DNA of 64,000 nucleotides from Streptomyces sp. PsTaAH-137 (GCF_003259365.1 NZ_QLLY01000008.1:124001-188000), one strand, 5' to 3'. Numbered from the stretch's first letter, positions 39,048-48,486 are shown. Made by a program: numbers and translations. Notes: a model not told the origin generated them from the letters alone.

Positions 39048-40601
39048 GTGAGCAACCCGGACGAGTTGCTGCGTATCGAAGGGATACGGAAGACCTTCCC
39101 CGGTGTCGTCGCGCTCGACAGCGTCGACTTCGACCTGCGCCGCGGGGAGGTGCACGTCCTGCTCGGTGAGAACGGGGCCGGAAAGAGCACGCTGATCAAG
39201 ATGCTCTCCGGCGCCTACACCCCCGACGAGGGCCGCATCCTCGCGGGCGGCGAGCAGGTCCGTATCCATGGTGCGCAGGACGCCGAGCGGCTCGGCATCG
39301 CGACGATCTACCAGGAGTTCAACCTGGTCCCCGATCTGACCGTCGCCGAGAACATCTTCCTGGGCCGGCAGCCGCGCCGCTTCGGTCTCGTCGACCGCAA
39401 GCGGATGGAGGCCGACGCCGAGAAGCTGCTCGCGCGCGTGGGCGTGAACGTGTCGCCCCGCGCGCGCGTACGCGAACTCGGCATCGCCCGGCTCCAGATG
39501 GTGGAGATCGCGAAGGCGCTGAGCCTGGACGCGCGTGTGCTGATCATGGACGAGCCGACCGCCGTGCTGACCTCGGAGGAGGTCGACAAGCTGTTCGCCA
39601 TCGTGCGCGCGCTGCGCGAGGACGGTGTCGGCATCGTCTTCATCACGCACCACCTGGAGGAGATCGCCGCCCTGGGTGACCGGGTCACCGTGATCCGGGA
39701 CGGTCGGAGTGTGGGCCAGGTCCCCGCGTCGACCCCCGAGGACGAGCTCGTACGGCTCATGGTGGGCCGGTCGATCGAGCAGCAGTACCCGCGTGAGCGG
39801 CCCGAAACGGGCAGCGCCCTGCTGAAGGTCGAGGGGCTGACCCGCGACGGCGTCTTCCACGACGTGTCCTTCGAGGTGCGGGCCGGCGAGGTCGTCGGCA
39901 TCGCCGGGCTCGTCGGCGCCGGGCGCACCGAGGTGGTGCGCGCGGTCTTCGGGGCGGACCCGTACGACAAGGGCTCGGTGGAGGTCGCGGGCGCGGCCCT
40001 GCCGCGTCACGACGTGAACGCCGCCATGGCCGCGGGCGTCGGGCTCGTGCCCGAGGACCGCAAGGGCCAGGGCCTGGTGCTCGACCAGTCGGTCGAGGAG
40101 AACCTGGGTCTCGTGACGCTGCGCGCCGCCACCCGCGGCGGGTTCGTGGACCGCAAGGGCCAGCACGAGGCCGCCGACCGGATCGCCGCCCAGCTGGGCG
40201 TGCGGATGGCGGGCCTCGGCCAGCACGTGCGCACGCTGTCCGGCGGCAACCAGCAGAAGGTCGTCATCGGCAAGTGGCTGCTCGCCGACATCAAGGTGCT
40301 GATCCTCGACGAGCCGACGCGCGGCATCGACGTCGGCGCCAAGGTCGAGATCTACCAGCTGATCAACGAGCTGACCGCCGCCGGTCACGCCGTGCTGATG
40401 ATCTCCAGCGATCTGCCCGAGGTTCTCGGGATGAGCGACCGCGTGCTCGTCATGGCGCAGGGCCGGATCGCCGGTGAACTCGCCGCCGCCGACGCCACCC
40501 AGGACTCCGTGATGGCCCTCGCCGTCTCCACAGCCGCTGTCGCTGCCACTGCCACGACCGACGAAACGACCGACGAAAGCGAGGCCCGTCGTGGCCACTG
40601 A
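39048..40601 (+). CDS. rbsA: Ribose ABC transporter ATPase (two ATP-binding domains)
   Basis: The 517-residue protein has two ABC cassettes, as in RbsA/MglA. The first has Walker A GENGAGKST and Walker B LIMDEPTAVLT. The second has the degenerate GLVGAGRTE, signature LSGGNQQKV and Walker B LILDEPTRGIDVG. It energises sugar import and would pair with the permease::binding-protein fusion that starts 11 nt before its stop. GTG start with GAGAGGAG upstream. Confidence 0.93.
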   Translation: MSNPDELLRIEGIRKTFPGVVALDSVDFDLRRGEVHVLLGENGAGKSTLIKMLSGAYTPDEGRILAGGEQVRIHGAQDAERLGIATIYQEFNLVPDLTVAENIFLGRQPRRFGLVDRKRMEADAEKLLARVGVNVSPRARVRELGIARLQMVEIAKALSLDARVLIMDEPTAVLTSEEVDKLFAIVRALREDGVGIVFITHHLEEIAALGDRVTVIRDGRSVGQVPASTPEDELVRLMVGRSIEQQYPRERPETGSALLKVEGLTRDGVFHDVSFEVRAGEVVGIAGLVGAGRTEVVRAVFGADPYDKGSVEVAGAALPRHDVNAAMAAGVGLVPEDRKGQGLVLDQSVEENLGLVTLRAATRGGFVDRKGQHEAADRIAAQLGVRMAGLGQHVRTLSGGNQQKVVIGKWLLADIKVLILDEPTRGIDVGAKVEIYQLINELTAAGHAVLMISSDLPEVLGMSDRVLVMAQGRIAGELAAADATQDSVMALAVSTAAVAATATTDETTDESEARRGH

Positions 40602-42534
40602 CACGCTCAAGGGCAAGCCGGGCACCAGTGGTGCCGCCGGGCTGCGCAAACTGCTGCTCGACAACGGCGCGCTGACCGCGCTGATCGTCCTCGTCATCGC
40701 GCTCTCCGCGCTGTCCGGGGACTTCCTGACCACCGACAACCTGCTCAACATCGGCGTCCAGGCGGCCGTGACCGCCATCCTCGCCTTCGGTGTCACCTTC
40801 GTGATCGTCGCGGCGGGCATCGACCTGTCGGTCGGTTCGGTGGCCGCGCTGTCCGCGACCGTACTGGCGTGGAGCGCGACGCAGCACGGCGTGCCGGTCG
40901 TGCTCGCCGTCGTCCTCGCCGTCGCGACCGGCATCGTGGCCGGTCTCGTCAACGGCTTCCTGATCGCGTACGGGAAGCTGCCGCCGTTCATCGCGACGCT
41001 CGCGATGCTGTCGGTGGGGCGCGGTCTGGCGCTGGTGATATCGGACGGTTCGCCGATCCCGTTCCCCGACTCGGTCTCGCACCTGGGTGACACGCTCGGC
41101 GGCTGGCTGCCGGTGCCGGTGCTCGTGATGGTCGTCATGGGCCTGATCGCCGCCGTGATCCTCGGCCGTACGTACATCGGCCGCGCCATGTACGCGATCG
41201 GCGGCAACGAGGAGGCGGCCCGCCTGTCCGGGCTGCGCGTGAAGAAGCAGAAGCTCGTCATCTACGCGCTGTCGGGCCTGTTCGCCGCCGCCGCGGGCAT
41301 CGTGCTCGCCTCCCGGCTCTCCTCGGCGCAGCCGCAGGCCGCCGACGGCTACGAGCTGGACGCGATCGCCGCCGTCGTCATCGGCGGTGCCTCGCTGGCC
41401 GGTGGCACGGGCAAGGCGTCGGGCACGCTGATCGGCGCGCTGATCCTCGCGGTGCTGCGCAACGGCCTCAACCTCCTGTCGGTGTCCGCCTTCTGGCAGC
41501 AGGTCGTCATCGGTGTCGTCATCGCGCTCGCCGTGCTGCTCGACACGCTCCGCCGCAAGGCCGGGGCCACTCCGGTGACCTCCGGCGGCGGGGGCGGCAA
41601 GGGCAAGCAGGCGGCGACGTACGGGCTCGCGGCGGTCGTCACCGTCGCGATCGTCGGCGCCACCTCCTTCCTGCACGGCGGTTCGTCGGCGTCCGACAAG
41701 CCGAAGGTGGGCCTGTCGCTGTCCACCCTCAACAACCCGTTCTTCGTGCAGATCCGGGCGGGCGCCCAGGCCGAGGCCAAGAAGCTGGGCGTGGACCTGA
41801 CCGTCACCGACGCGCAGAACGACGCCTCGCAGCAGGCCAACCAGATGCAGAACTTCACCAGCTCCAGCCTCGACGCGATCGTCCTCAACCCGGTCGACTC
41901 GGCCGCCGCGAGCAACTCGGTCGCCGCGGCGAACAAGGCCGGCATGCCGGTCGTCGCCGTCGACCGCGGGGTGGAGCAGGGCAAGGTCGCCACGCTCGTC
42001 GCCTCCGACAACGTCGCGGGCGGTGTGCTCTCCGCGAAGACGATGGCCGAGAAGCTGGGCGGCAAGGGCAAGATCGTCATCCTTCAGGGCCAGGCCGGCA
42101 CGTCGGCCGCGCGGGAGCGCGCCGAGGGCTTCGCGAAGGGCCTCAAGGAGTTCCCGGGCATCAAGGTCCTCGCCCAGCAGCCCGCCGACTTCGACCGCAC
42201 CAAGGGCCTCGACGTGATGTCGAACCTGCTCCAGGCGCACCCCGACGTCCAGGGCGTCATCGCCGCCAACGACGAGATGGCGCTCGGCGCGGTCAAGGCG
42301 CTCGGCTCCAAGGCCGGGAAGTCGGTGCCGGTCATCGGCTTCGACGGCGAGGCCGACGGCATCAAGGCGGTCGAGGCGGGCACGATGTACGCCTCGGTGG
42401 CCCAGCAGCCGCGCGAACTCGGCGAGATCGCCGTGCGCAACGCGGTGAACGCCGCCCACGGCAAGAAGATCAGCCCGGCGGTGAAGGTGCCGGTGAAGGT
42501 CGTGACGTCGAAGAACGCGGCAGACTTCAACTGA
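40591..42534 (+). CDS. rbsC: Ribose ABC permease fused to its substrate-binding protein
   Basis: The 647-residue chain joins an RbsC-type permease (residues 1 to about 320, about eight helices, with the family's GVTFVIVAAGIDLSVGS and AIAAVVIGGASLAGG motifs) to an RbsB-type periplasmic-binding domain from about 370 (KPKVGLSLSTLNNPFF, VLNPVDSAAA, AANDEMALGAVKAL, VIGFDGE). A Gly-rich stretch and one extra hydrophobic segment, YGLAAVVTVAIVGATSF (about 347-363), join them and would hold the binding domain outside. There is no separate lipoprotein. The GTG start overlaps rbsA by 11 nt. Such RbsC::RbsB fusions are known in actinobacteria. Confidence 0.9.
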   Translation: MATDTLKGKPGTSGAAGLRKLLLDNGALTALIVLVIALSALSGDFLTTDNLLNIGVQAAVTAILAFGVTFVIVAAGIDLSVGSVAALSATVLAWSATQHGVPVVLAVVLAVATGIVAGLVNGFLIAYGKLPPFIATLAMLSVGRGLALVISDGSPIPFPDSVSHLGDTLGGWLPVPVLVMVVMGLIAAVILGRTYIGRAMYAIGGNEEAARLSGLRVKKQKLVIYALSGLFAAAAGIVLASRLSSAQPQAADGYELDAIAAVVIGGASLAGGTGKASGTLIGALILAVLRNGLNLLSVSAFWQQVVIGVVIALAVLLDTLRRKAGATPVTSGGGGGKGKQAATYGLAAVVTVAIVGATSFLHGGSSASDKPKVGLSLSTLNNPFFVQIRAGAQAEAKKLGVDLTVTDAQNDASQQANQMQNFTSSSLDAIVLNPVDSAAASNSVAAANKAGMPVVAVDRGVEQGKVATLVASDNVAGGVLSAKTMAEKLGGKGKIVILQGQAGTSAARERAEGFAKGLKEFPGIKVLAQQPADFDRTKGLDVMSNLLQAHPDVQGVIAANDEMALGAVKALGSKAGKSVPVIGFDGEADGIKAVEAGTMYASVAQQPRELGEIAVRNAVNAAHGKKISPAVKVPVKVVTSKNAADFN

Positions 42535-42572
42535 CCCGGTCACGAAGACCGGTGCACGAAGAAAGGCAGAGC

Positions 42573-43472
42573 ATGAGCACGTATGACCTCCTCGTCGTGG
42601 GGTCGGCCAACGCCGATCTGGTGGTCGCCGTCGACCGGCGCCCCGGTGCCGGGGAGACCGTTCTCGGCTCCGACCTGGTGGTCCACCCGGGCGGCAAGGG
42701 CGCGAACCAGGCGGTGGCCGCGGCCCGGCTCGGCGCGCGCACCGCGCTGCTCGCGCGGGTCGGCGACGACGGGCACGGGCAGTTGCTCCGTACGTCGATG
42801 GAGTCGGCCGGGGTGGACACCTCGGGCGTCCTCGTCGGCGGGGCGCCCACCGGGGTCGCGCTGATCACCGTCGACCCGTCGGGCGACAACAGCATCGTGG
42901 TGTCGCCGGGCGCGAACGGCCGGCTCACGCCGGACGACGTGCGGGAGGCGCGCGAGCTGTTCGCGGCGGCGCCGGTGGTCTCCACGCTCCTGGAGATCCC
43001 GCTCGACACGGTCGCCGAGGTGGCCCGGTCGCTGGCCGACGGGGCACGGCTCGTGCTCAACCCGTCGCCGCCCGCGCCGCTGCCCGACGAGGTGCTCGCG
43101 GTGTGCGACCCGCTGATCGTCAACGAGCACGAGGCGAAGGTCATTCTCGGTACGGAGCCGGGCCCGGACCCCGAGGAGTGGGCGCGGCAGCTGCTCGCGC
43201 TCGGCCCGCGCTCGGTCGTCATCACGCTCGGCGCCGAGGGCGCGCTGGTCGCGGACGCCGACGGCGCGGAGCGGGTGGCCTCGGTGAAGGTGAAGGCCGT
43301 GGACACCACCGGTGCGGGTGACGCCTTCACGGCGGCGCTGGCCTGGCGGCTCGGCGCGGGTGCGTCGCTGGCCGAGGCGGCGGCGTACGCGGCCCGGGTC
43401 GGCGCCGCCGCCGTCACCAAGGAGGGCGCGCAGGCCTCGTACCCGACGGCGGACGAGGTCGCGTCCCTGTGA
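42573..43472 (+). CDS. rbsK: Ribokinase
   Basis: The 299-residue PfkB-family kinase shows VVGSANADLVVAVDRRPGAG, the GGKGANQAVAAARLG substrate motif and the C-terminal TTGAGDAFTAAL anion-hole motif with the catalytic Asp. NEHEAKVILG is the conserved N-x-x-E. It phosphorylates ribose at O5 after import. The ATG after GAAAGG was chosen over a start 21 nt upstream. The stop overlaps the rbsD start by 4 nt. Confidence 0.93.
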   Translation: MSTYDLLVVGSANADLVVAVDRRPGAGETVLGSDLVVHPGGKGANQAVAAARLGARTALLARVGDDGHGQLLRTSMESAGVDTSGVLVGGAPTGVALITVDPSGDNSIVVSPGANGRLTPDDVREARELFAAAPVVSTLLEIPLDTVAEVARSLADGARLVLNPSPPAPLPDEVLAVCDPLIVNEHEAKVILGTEPGPDPEEWARQLLALGPRSVVITLGAEGALVADADGAERVASVKVKAVDTTGAGDAFTAALAWRLGAGASLAEAAAYAARVGAAAVTKEGAQASYPTADEVASL

Positions 43473-43858
43473 AGAAGGCCGGAATACTCAACCGCCATCT
43501 GGCCGGTGCCATAGCAGAGTTGGGGCACGGGGACGGGGTGCTCGTGTGCGACGCGGGGATGCCGGTCCCGGCCGGGCCGCGCGTCGTCGACCTGGCCTTC
43601 CGGGCCGGGGTGCCGTCGTTCGCGGAGGTGCTCGACGGCCTCCTCGACGAGCTGGTCGTGGAGGGCGGTACGGCGGCCGGTGAGGTGCGGGCGGCGAACC
43701 CGGAGGCGGCCGCGCTGCTCGCCGGGCGGGTGCCGGATCTCTCCTACGTCACGCACGAGGAGCTGAAGGCGCTGTCGGCGTCGGCGAGGCTCGTGGTGCG
43801 GACCGGGGAGGCGCGGCCGTTCGCCAATGTGCTGCTGCGGTGCGGGGTCTTCTTCTGA
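43469..43858 (+). CDS. rbsD: D-ribose pyranase
   Basis: The 129-residue protein matches the RbsD family: KKAGILNRHLAGAIAELGHG at the N-terminus with the catalytic His, VCDAGMPVPAG, and a C-terminal VVRTGEARPFANVLLRCGVFF. It converts beta-pyranose to beta-furanose ribose for RbsK. Translation is coupled to rbsK by the GTGA overlap. A strong terminator follows. Confidence 0.95.
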   Translation: MKKAGILNRHLAGAIAELGHGDGVLVCDAGMPVPAGPRVVDLAFRAGVPSFAEVLDGLLDELVVEGGTAAGEVRAANPEAAALLAGRVPDLSYVTHEELKALSASARLVVRTGEARPFANVLLRCGVFF

Positions 43859-43892
43859 GGCCCGGCCCCGGGGCCTGACGGCGGAAACCGGC

Positions 43893-43922
43893 GGGGAGCC
43901 CGGTCCACGGACCGGGCTCCCC
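43893..43922 (+). terminator. Terminator of the rbs operon
   Basis: GGGGAGCCCGGTCC and GGACCGGGCTCCCC form a perfect 14-bp stem with a 2-nt loop, 34 bp after the rbsD stop. It is followed by TCGGGCTTTCCCC. Confidence 0.85.
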
Positions 43923-44130
43923 TCGGGCTTTCCCCTCCCTGCGCCGGAATCCCTCGATCCCCCCAGATCTCCCCCCTCAGGATTCCGACGCAAGTAACGA
44001 CCCACGTGGCGGCGCAAAGGTTGCACGGGGTTGCGGAAAAATCTGGAAGGAAGATGAGCGGCGGGAGCACGAGGCGCACAAGGGGCGCGAAAGCGGACGG
44101 CTCACGCCCCCTTTCGCCGGGGGGGGTGAC

Positions 44131-44961
44131 CTACACCGCGTGCCGGGTGAACCGTTCGGCGGTCTCCGCCAGCACCTCGCGGCCGTCGCGCGCCCACAGC
44201 CCGTCGTTGAACAGCTCGACCTCGACGGGACCCGTGTAGCCCTGCTGTTCCACCAGGCCGCGCCAGTACCGCATGTCGATCGCGCCGTCACCGATCTGGC
44301 CCCGGCCGTTGAGCACGCCCTCGGGCAGCGGCGTGGTCCAGTCGGCGAGCTGGAACGTCGCGATACGTCCCTGGGCGCCGGCCCGCGCGAGCTGCGCGGG
44401 CGCCTGGTCGTCCCACCAGATGTGGTACGTGTCCACGCAGACGCCGACCTGGTCCGCGGGGAAGCGTTCGGCGATGTCGAGGGCCTGGGCGAGGGTGGAG
44501 ACCACGCAGCGGTCGGCCGCGTACATCGGGTGCAGCGGCTCGATCGCGAGCCGCACCCCGCGCTCGGCCGCGTACGGGGCGAGGACGCCGATGCCGTCGG
44601 CGATGCGCTCGCGGGCGCCCGCCAGGTCGCGGCTGCCGGGGGGAAGGCCGCCGGAGACCAGGACCAGGACGTCGGTGCCGAGGGTGACGGCCTCGTCGAC
44701 GGCGCGCTTGTTGTCGTCGAGCGCGGCGGTGCGCTCGGCCGGGTCGAGCGCGGTGAGGAAGCCGCCGCGGCAGTGTGTGGTGACGGTGAGACCGGCGTCG
44801 CGGAGCAGCGCGGCCGCCTTCTCGACGCCGTACGCCTGGACGGGCTCGCGCCACGTGCCGACGTTGCGGACCCCCATTTCGGCGCACGCGTCGACGAGTT
44901 CGGGCAGCCCGAGCTGCTTGACGGTCATCTGGTTGATGGAGAACAGCGGGTCGGCGCTCAC
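44131..44961 (-). CDS. Sugar phosphate isomerase/epimerase-like TIM-barrel protein
   Basis: The 276-residue protein is of the xylose-isomerase-like TIM-barrel superfamily. LAIEPLHPMYAADRC carries a metal-ligand Glu, VGVCVDTYHIWWD the Asp/His, and VEVELFNDGLW the last Glu. The GTG start overlaps the DUF993 gene's stop by 4 nt, so it is the third gene of a tightly coupled operon with a dehydrogenase and a DUF993 protein. The reaction, probably epimerisation, isomerisation or dehydration of a keto sugar, is not known. Confidence 0.85.
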   Translation of the reverse strand: MSADPLFSINQMTVKQLGLPELVDACAEMGVRNVGTWREPVQAYGVEKAAALLRDAGLTVTTHCRGGFLTALDPAERTAALDDNKRAVDEAVTLGTDVLVLVSGGLPPGSRDLAGARERIADGIGVLAPYAAERGVRLAIEPLHPMYAADRCVVSTLAQALDIAERFPADQVGVCVDTYHIWWDDQAPAQLARAGAQGRIATFQLADWTTPLPEGVLNGRGQIGDGAIDMRYWRGLVEQQGYTGPVEVELFNDGLWARDGREVLAETAERFTRHAV

Positions 44962-46115
44962 GTGGTCACTCCGTACAGGGCGAGCAATTGCTTCATGCGG
45001 GTCTCGGCCAGCTCCGGGCTCGGGAACAGGCCGAGCGTGTCGGCGAGTTCGTAGGCGCGTGCGAAGTGCGGCAGGGAGCGCGCCGACTGGAGGCCGCCGA
45101 CCATCGTGAAGTGCTCCTGGTGGCCGGAGAGCCAGGCGAGGAAGACGACGCCGGTCTTGTAGAACCGGGTCGGCGCCTGAAAGAGGTGCCGCGACAACTC
45201 GACCGTGGGATCGAGCAGTTCGCGGAACCCCTTGACGTCGCCGGTGTCCAGGACGCGGACCGCCTGCGCGGCGAGCGGGCCCAGCGGGTCGAAGATGCCG
45301 AGCAGGGCGTGGCTGAAGCCGCGGTCGTCGCCCGCGATCAGCTCGGGGTAGTTGAAGTCGTCGCCGGTGTAGCAGCGCACGCCCTGCGGGAGGCGGCGGC
45401 GCAGTTCGACCTCGCGGCGGGCGTCGAGCAGGGACACCTTGATGCCGTCGACCTTGTCCGGGTGCGCGGCGATGACCTCCAGGAAGGTCTCGGTCGCGGC
45501 GTCGAGGTCGGCCGAGCCCCAGTAGCCGTCCAGGGCCGGGTCGAACATCGGGCCGAGCCAGTGCAGGACGACCGGTTCGGCGGCCTGCCGGAGCAGGTGC
45601 CCGTAGACGTCGAGGTAGTCCTCGGGCCCGCGGGCGACGGCGGCCAGGGCACGCGACGCCATGAGGATCGCCTGCGCGCCCGTCCCCTCCACGAGCGCGA
45701 GCTGCTCCTCGTACGCGGCCCTGACCTCCGCCGGATCGTGTGCGGGCGCGGTGAGCTGGTCGGTGCCGACCCCGCAGGCGATGCGGCCGCCGACCGCCTT
45801 CGCCTCGGCGGCGGAGCGCCGGATCAGCTCGGCGGCGCCCGCCCAGTCCAGGCCCATGCCGCGCTGCGCGGTGTCCATCGCCTCGGCGACGCCGAGCCCG
45901 TGCGACCACAGGTGGCGGCGGAAGGCGAGGGTGGCGTCCCAGTCGACGGCGGCCGGGGAGTCGGGGGTGGTGTCGGCGAACGGGTCGGCGACGACGTGCG
46001 CCGCCGAGAAGACGACCCGGGAGGCGAGCGGCGCGCCGGTGTCGAACGCGAGCGGCTCGGCGCGCGGCTCGTACGCCTTCAACCCGCCGTCGGGGGTGGG
46101 GAGATGGAGGGTCAC
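44958..46115 (-). CDS. DUF993 protein, dihydrodipicolinate synthase-like
   Basis: The 385-residue protein fits DUF993, distantly related to the class I aldolases of the DapA type. The segments AQAILMASRALAA, HWLGPMFDPALDGYWGS, KVDGIKVSLLDARREVELRR and CYTGDDFNYPELIAG are conserved-looking. The lysine of DGIKVS is the candidate Schiff-base residue. The GTG start overlaps the dehydrogenase stop by 4 nt. The natural substrate of this family is unknown; retro-aldol cleavage or dehydration of a keto-sugar is the best inference from the neighbours. Confidence 0.8.
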   Translation of the reverse strand: MTLHLPTPDGGLKAYEPRAEPLAFDTGAPLASRVVFSAAHVVADPFADTTPDSPAAVDWDATLAFRRHLWSHGLGVAEAMDTAQRGMGLDWAGAAELIRRSAAEAKAVGGRIACGVGTDQLTAPAHDPAEVRAAYEEQLALVEGTGAQAILMASRALAAVARGPEDYLDVYGHLLRQAAEPVVLHWLGPMFDPALDGYWGSADLDAATETFLEVIAAHPDKVDGIKVSLLDARREVELRRRLPQGVRCYTGDDFNYPELIAGDDRGFSHALLGIFDPLGPLAAQAVRVLDTGDVKGFRELLDPTVELSRHLFQAPTRFYKTGVVFLAWLSGHQEHFTMVGGLQSARSLPHFARAYELADTLGLFPSPELAETRMKQLLALYGVTT

Positions 46116-47278
46116 AGCGAGATCTCCGGAACGTCGAGGCGGCGGCCCTCGGCCGACGACTTCAGCCCCAGCTCGGCCATCTGCACGCCGCGCGCGCCGG
46201 CGAGCAGGTCCCAGTGGTAGTCGGCGCCGTTGTACACGTGCTGGAGGAACAGCTCCCACTGCACCTTGAAGCCGTTGTCGAACTCGGTGTTGTCCGGGAC
46301 CTCCTGCCACTGGTCGCGGAAGGAGTACGTGGCCGGGAGGTCGGGGTTCCAGACCGGCTTGGGAGTGGAACTGCGGTGCTGGACACGGCAGTTGCGCAGC
46401 CCGGCGACGGCCGATCCTTCGGTGCCGTCGACCTGGAACTCGACCATCTCGTCGCGGTTGACGCGCACGTCCCACGAGGAGTTGATCTGGGCGACGACCG
46501 GGCCCTGGGGGCCGTCGATCTCGAAGATGCCGTACGCGGAGTCGTCGGCGGTGGCGTCGTAGGGCTTGCCGTTCTCGTCCCAGCGGGTGGGGATGTGGGT
46601 GGCGGCGAGCGCGGTGACCGAGGTGACCCGGCCGAACAGCTCGTGCAGCACGTACTCCCAGTGCGGGAACATGTCGACGACGATGCCGCCGCCGTCCTCG
46701 CTGCGGTAGTTCCACGAGGGGCGCTGGGCCTCCTGCCAGTCGCCCTCGAAGACCCAGTAGCCGAACTCGCCGCGCACGGACAGGATCCGCCCGAAGAAGC
46801 CGCCGTCGATGAGTCGCTTGAGCTTGAGCAGGCCCGGCAGGAACAGCTTGTCCTGCACGACGCCCGACTTGACGCCCTTCTCGCGGGCGAGACGGGCCAG
46901 TTCGACGGCGCCCTCCAGGCCGGTGGCGGTGGGCTTCTCGGTGTAGACGTGCTTGCCGGCGGCGATCGCCTTCTTGAGGATCTCCTCGCGGGTCGAGGTC
47001 ATCGCGGCGTCAAAGAAGATGTCGATGCTGTCGTCGGCGAGTACGGCGTCCACGTCGGTGGAGATGTTCGCCTCGTCCAGGCCGTGCCGCTCGGCGATGG
47101 CCTTCAGCGCGTGCTCGCGACGGCCGACCAGAACCGGCTCGGGCCACAGGACCGTGCCGTCACCGAGATCGAGCCCGCCCTCCTCGCGCAGCGCGAGGAT
47201 CGAGCGGACGAGGTGCTGGCGGTAGCCCATGCGCCCCGTCACACCGTTCATGGCGATGCGCACCGTCTTGCGTGTCAC
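46112..47278 (-). CDS. Gfo/Idh/MocA-family dehydrogenase of the LacI-controlled operon
   Basis: The 388-residue protein starts at a GTG with GAAGGGA upstream. The Rossmann domain contains NGVTGRMGYRQHLVRS, in place of the classic GxGxxG, and the family motif YTEKPTATGLEG holds the catalytic-type lysine. Further on, GGGIVVDMFPHWEYVLHELFG is the substrate-domain segment with a conserved acidic/His pair. The larger dehydrogenase at 7292 shares the operator but is a different subfamily. Sugar substrate unknown. Confidence 0.85.
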   Translation of the reverse strand: MTRKTVRIAMNGVTGRMGYRQHLVRSILALREEGGLDLGDGTVLWPEPVLVGRREHALKAIAERHGLDEANISTDVDAVLADDSIDIFFDAAMTSTREEILKKAIAAGKHVYTEKPTATGLEGAVELARLAREKGVKSGVVQDKLFLPGLLKLKRLIDGGFFGRILSVRGEFGYWVFEGDWQEAQRPSWNYRSEDGGGIVVDMFPHWEYVLHELFGRVTSVTALAATHIPTRWDENGKPYDATADDSAYGIFEIDGPQGPVVAQINSSWDVRVNRDEMVEFQVDGTEGSAVAGLRNCRVQHRSSTPKPVWNPDLPATYSFRDQWQEVPDNTEFDNGFKVQWELFLQHVYNGADYHWDLLAGARGVQMAELGLKSSAEGRRLDVPEISL

Positions 47279-47323
47279 GTGAGTCCCTTCGTCCGGCCTT
47301 GCGCACGCGTTCGATACCTCGTA

Positions 47324-47337
47324 GCAAGCGCTTTCTG
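47324..47337 (-). promoter_or_regulatory. LacI-type operator between the dehydrogenase operon and its LacI gene
   Basis: On the minus strand the site reads CAGAAAGCGCTTGC, the same 14 bases as at 7182-7195. It is 46 bp before the dehydrogenase start and 100 bp before the divergent LacI gene, a position suited to control of both. Confidence 0.7.
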
Positions 47338-47436
47338 TTTCCAGAGAAGCTAGCCTCTGCACAGCCGCTCGGACAAGAGCGGATACGCGGCGGATGACAG
47401 CGGACACCAGCCGCATACCAGTCGGAGGATGACTCG

Positions 47437-48486
47437 ATGACCGTGACCCTCGCGGACGTGGCCGCCCGCGCGCAGGTGTCCCCCGCCACCGTCTCGCGCG
47501 TACTCAACGGCAACTACCCGGTCGCCGCCGCCACCCGCGAGCGGGTCCTGAAGGCCGTGGACGAGCTGGACTACGTGCTCAACGGTCCGGCCAGCGCGCT
47601 CGCCGCCGCCACGTCCGACCTGGTCGGGGTGCTGGTCAACGACATCGCCGACCCCTTCTTCGGGATCATGGCCTCCGCCGTGCAGTCGGAGATCGTCGGC
47701 CCGGGCGGGCGCGCGGGCGGCGAACGGCTCGCGGTGGTCTGCAACACGGGCGGCTCACCGGAGCGCGAGCTGACGTACCTCACGCTGCTGCAGCGGCAGC
47801 GCGCGGCGGCGGTCGTCCTCACCGGCGGGGCGATCGAGGACGCGGCCCATGTGACGGCCGTGGCGGGCAAGTTGAGGCGGCTCGCGGAGGCCGGTACACG
47901 GGTGGTGCTGTGCGGGCGGCCGCCGGTGCCGGACGCCGGTGCGGTGGCGCTGACCTTCGACAACCGTGGCGGGGGCCGGGAGTTGACGGAGCATCTGCTC
48001 GCGCTCGGCCACCGGCGGATCGGCTATGTCGCCGGGCCCGAGGAGCGGACGACGACCCGGGACCGCCTGGAGGGCCACCGTGAGGCGCTGGCCGCCGCCG
48101 GGGTCGAGGAGTCGGCCGGGCTCGTCGTGCACGGCGACTACGACCGCTCGGCGGGGTATACGGCGACGGTCGAACTCCTGCGCAGAGAGCCGACGTTGAC
48201 CGCCGTGGTGGCCGCCAACGACACGGTCGCGCTCGGCGCGTGCGCGGCGCTTCGGGAGGCGGGGCTGCGCATCCCCGAGGACGTCTCGGTGGCGGGCTTC
48301 GACGACCTCCCCTTCAGCGTGGACGCGGTACCGGCCCTGACGACGGTCCGCCTCCCTCTCGCGGAGGCGGCGGCACGGGCCGGCCGCATCGCGATGGGCC
48401 GGGAGGCCGCGCCGGTCGGTGGCGTGGATGTGGTGGGCGGGGAGCTGATGGTGCGGGGGTCTACGGGGGTGCCGCGGGGGGCTTGA
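47437..48486 (+). CDS. LacI-family regulator of the dehydrogenase/DUF993 operon
   Basis: The 349-residue protein has HTH VTLADVAARAQVSPATVSRV, followed by LNGNYPVAAATRERV, and a PBP-like effector domain (VGVLVNDIADPFFGIM, HRRIGYVAGPEERT, VVAANDTVALGACAAL, VSVAGFDDLPFS). It is divergent from the operon and the matching operator lies between them. The effector is presumably a sugar of the pathway. GGAGGATG precedes the ATG. Confidence 0.88.
   Translation: MTVTLADVAARAQVSPATVSRVLNGNYPVAAATRERVLKAVDELDYVLNGPASALAAATSDLVGVLVNDIADPFFGIMASAVQSEIVGPGGRAGGERLAVVCNTGGSPERELTYLTLLQRQRAAAVVLTGGAIEDAAHVTAVAGKLRRLAEAGTRVVLCGRPPVPDAGAVALTFDNRGGGRELTEHLLALGHRRIGYVAGPEERTTTRDRLEGHREALAAAGVEESAGLVVHGDYDRSAGYTATVELLRREPTLTAVVAANDTVALGACAALREAGLRIPEDVSVAGFDDLPFSVDAVPALTTVRLPLAEAAARAGRIAMGREAAPVGGVDVVGGELMVRGSTGVPRGA

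Noticed and set aside
44006..44239. Open frame after the rbs terminator with GGAAGGAAG before an internal ATG
   Set aside because: It runs into the antisense of the TIM-barrel gene, is Arg/Ser-rich and has no recognisable domain.
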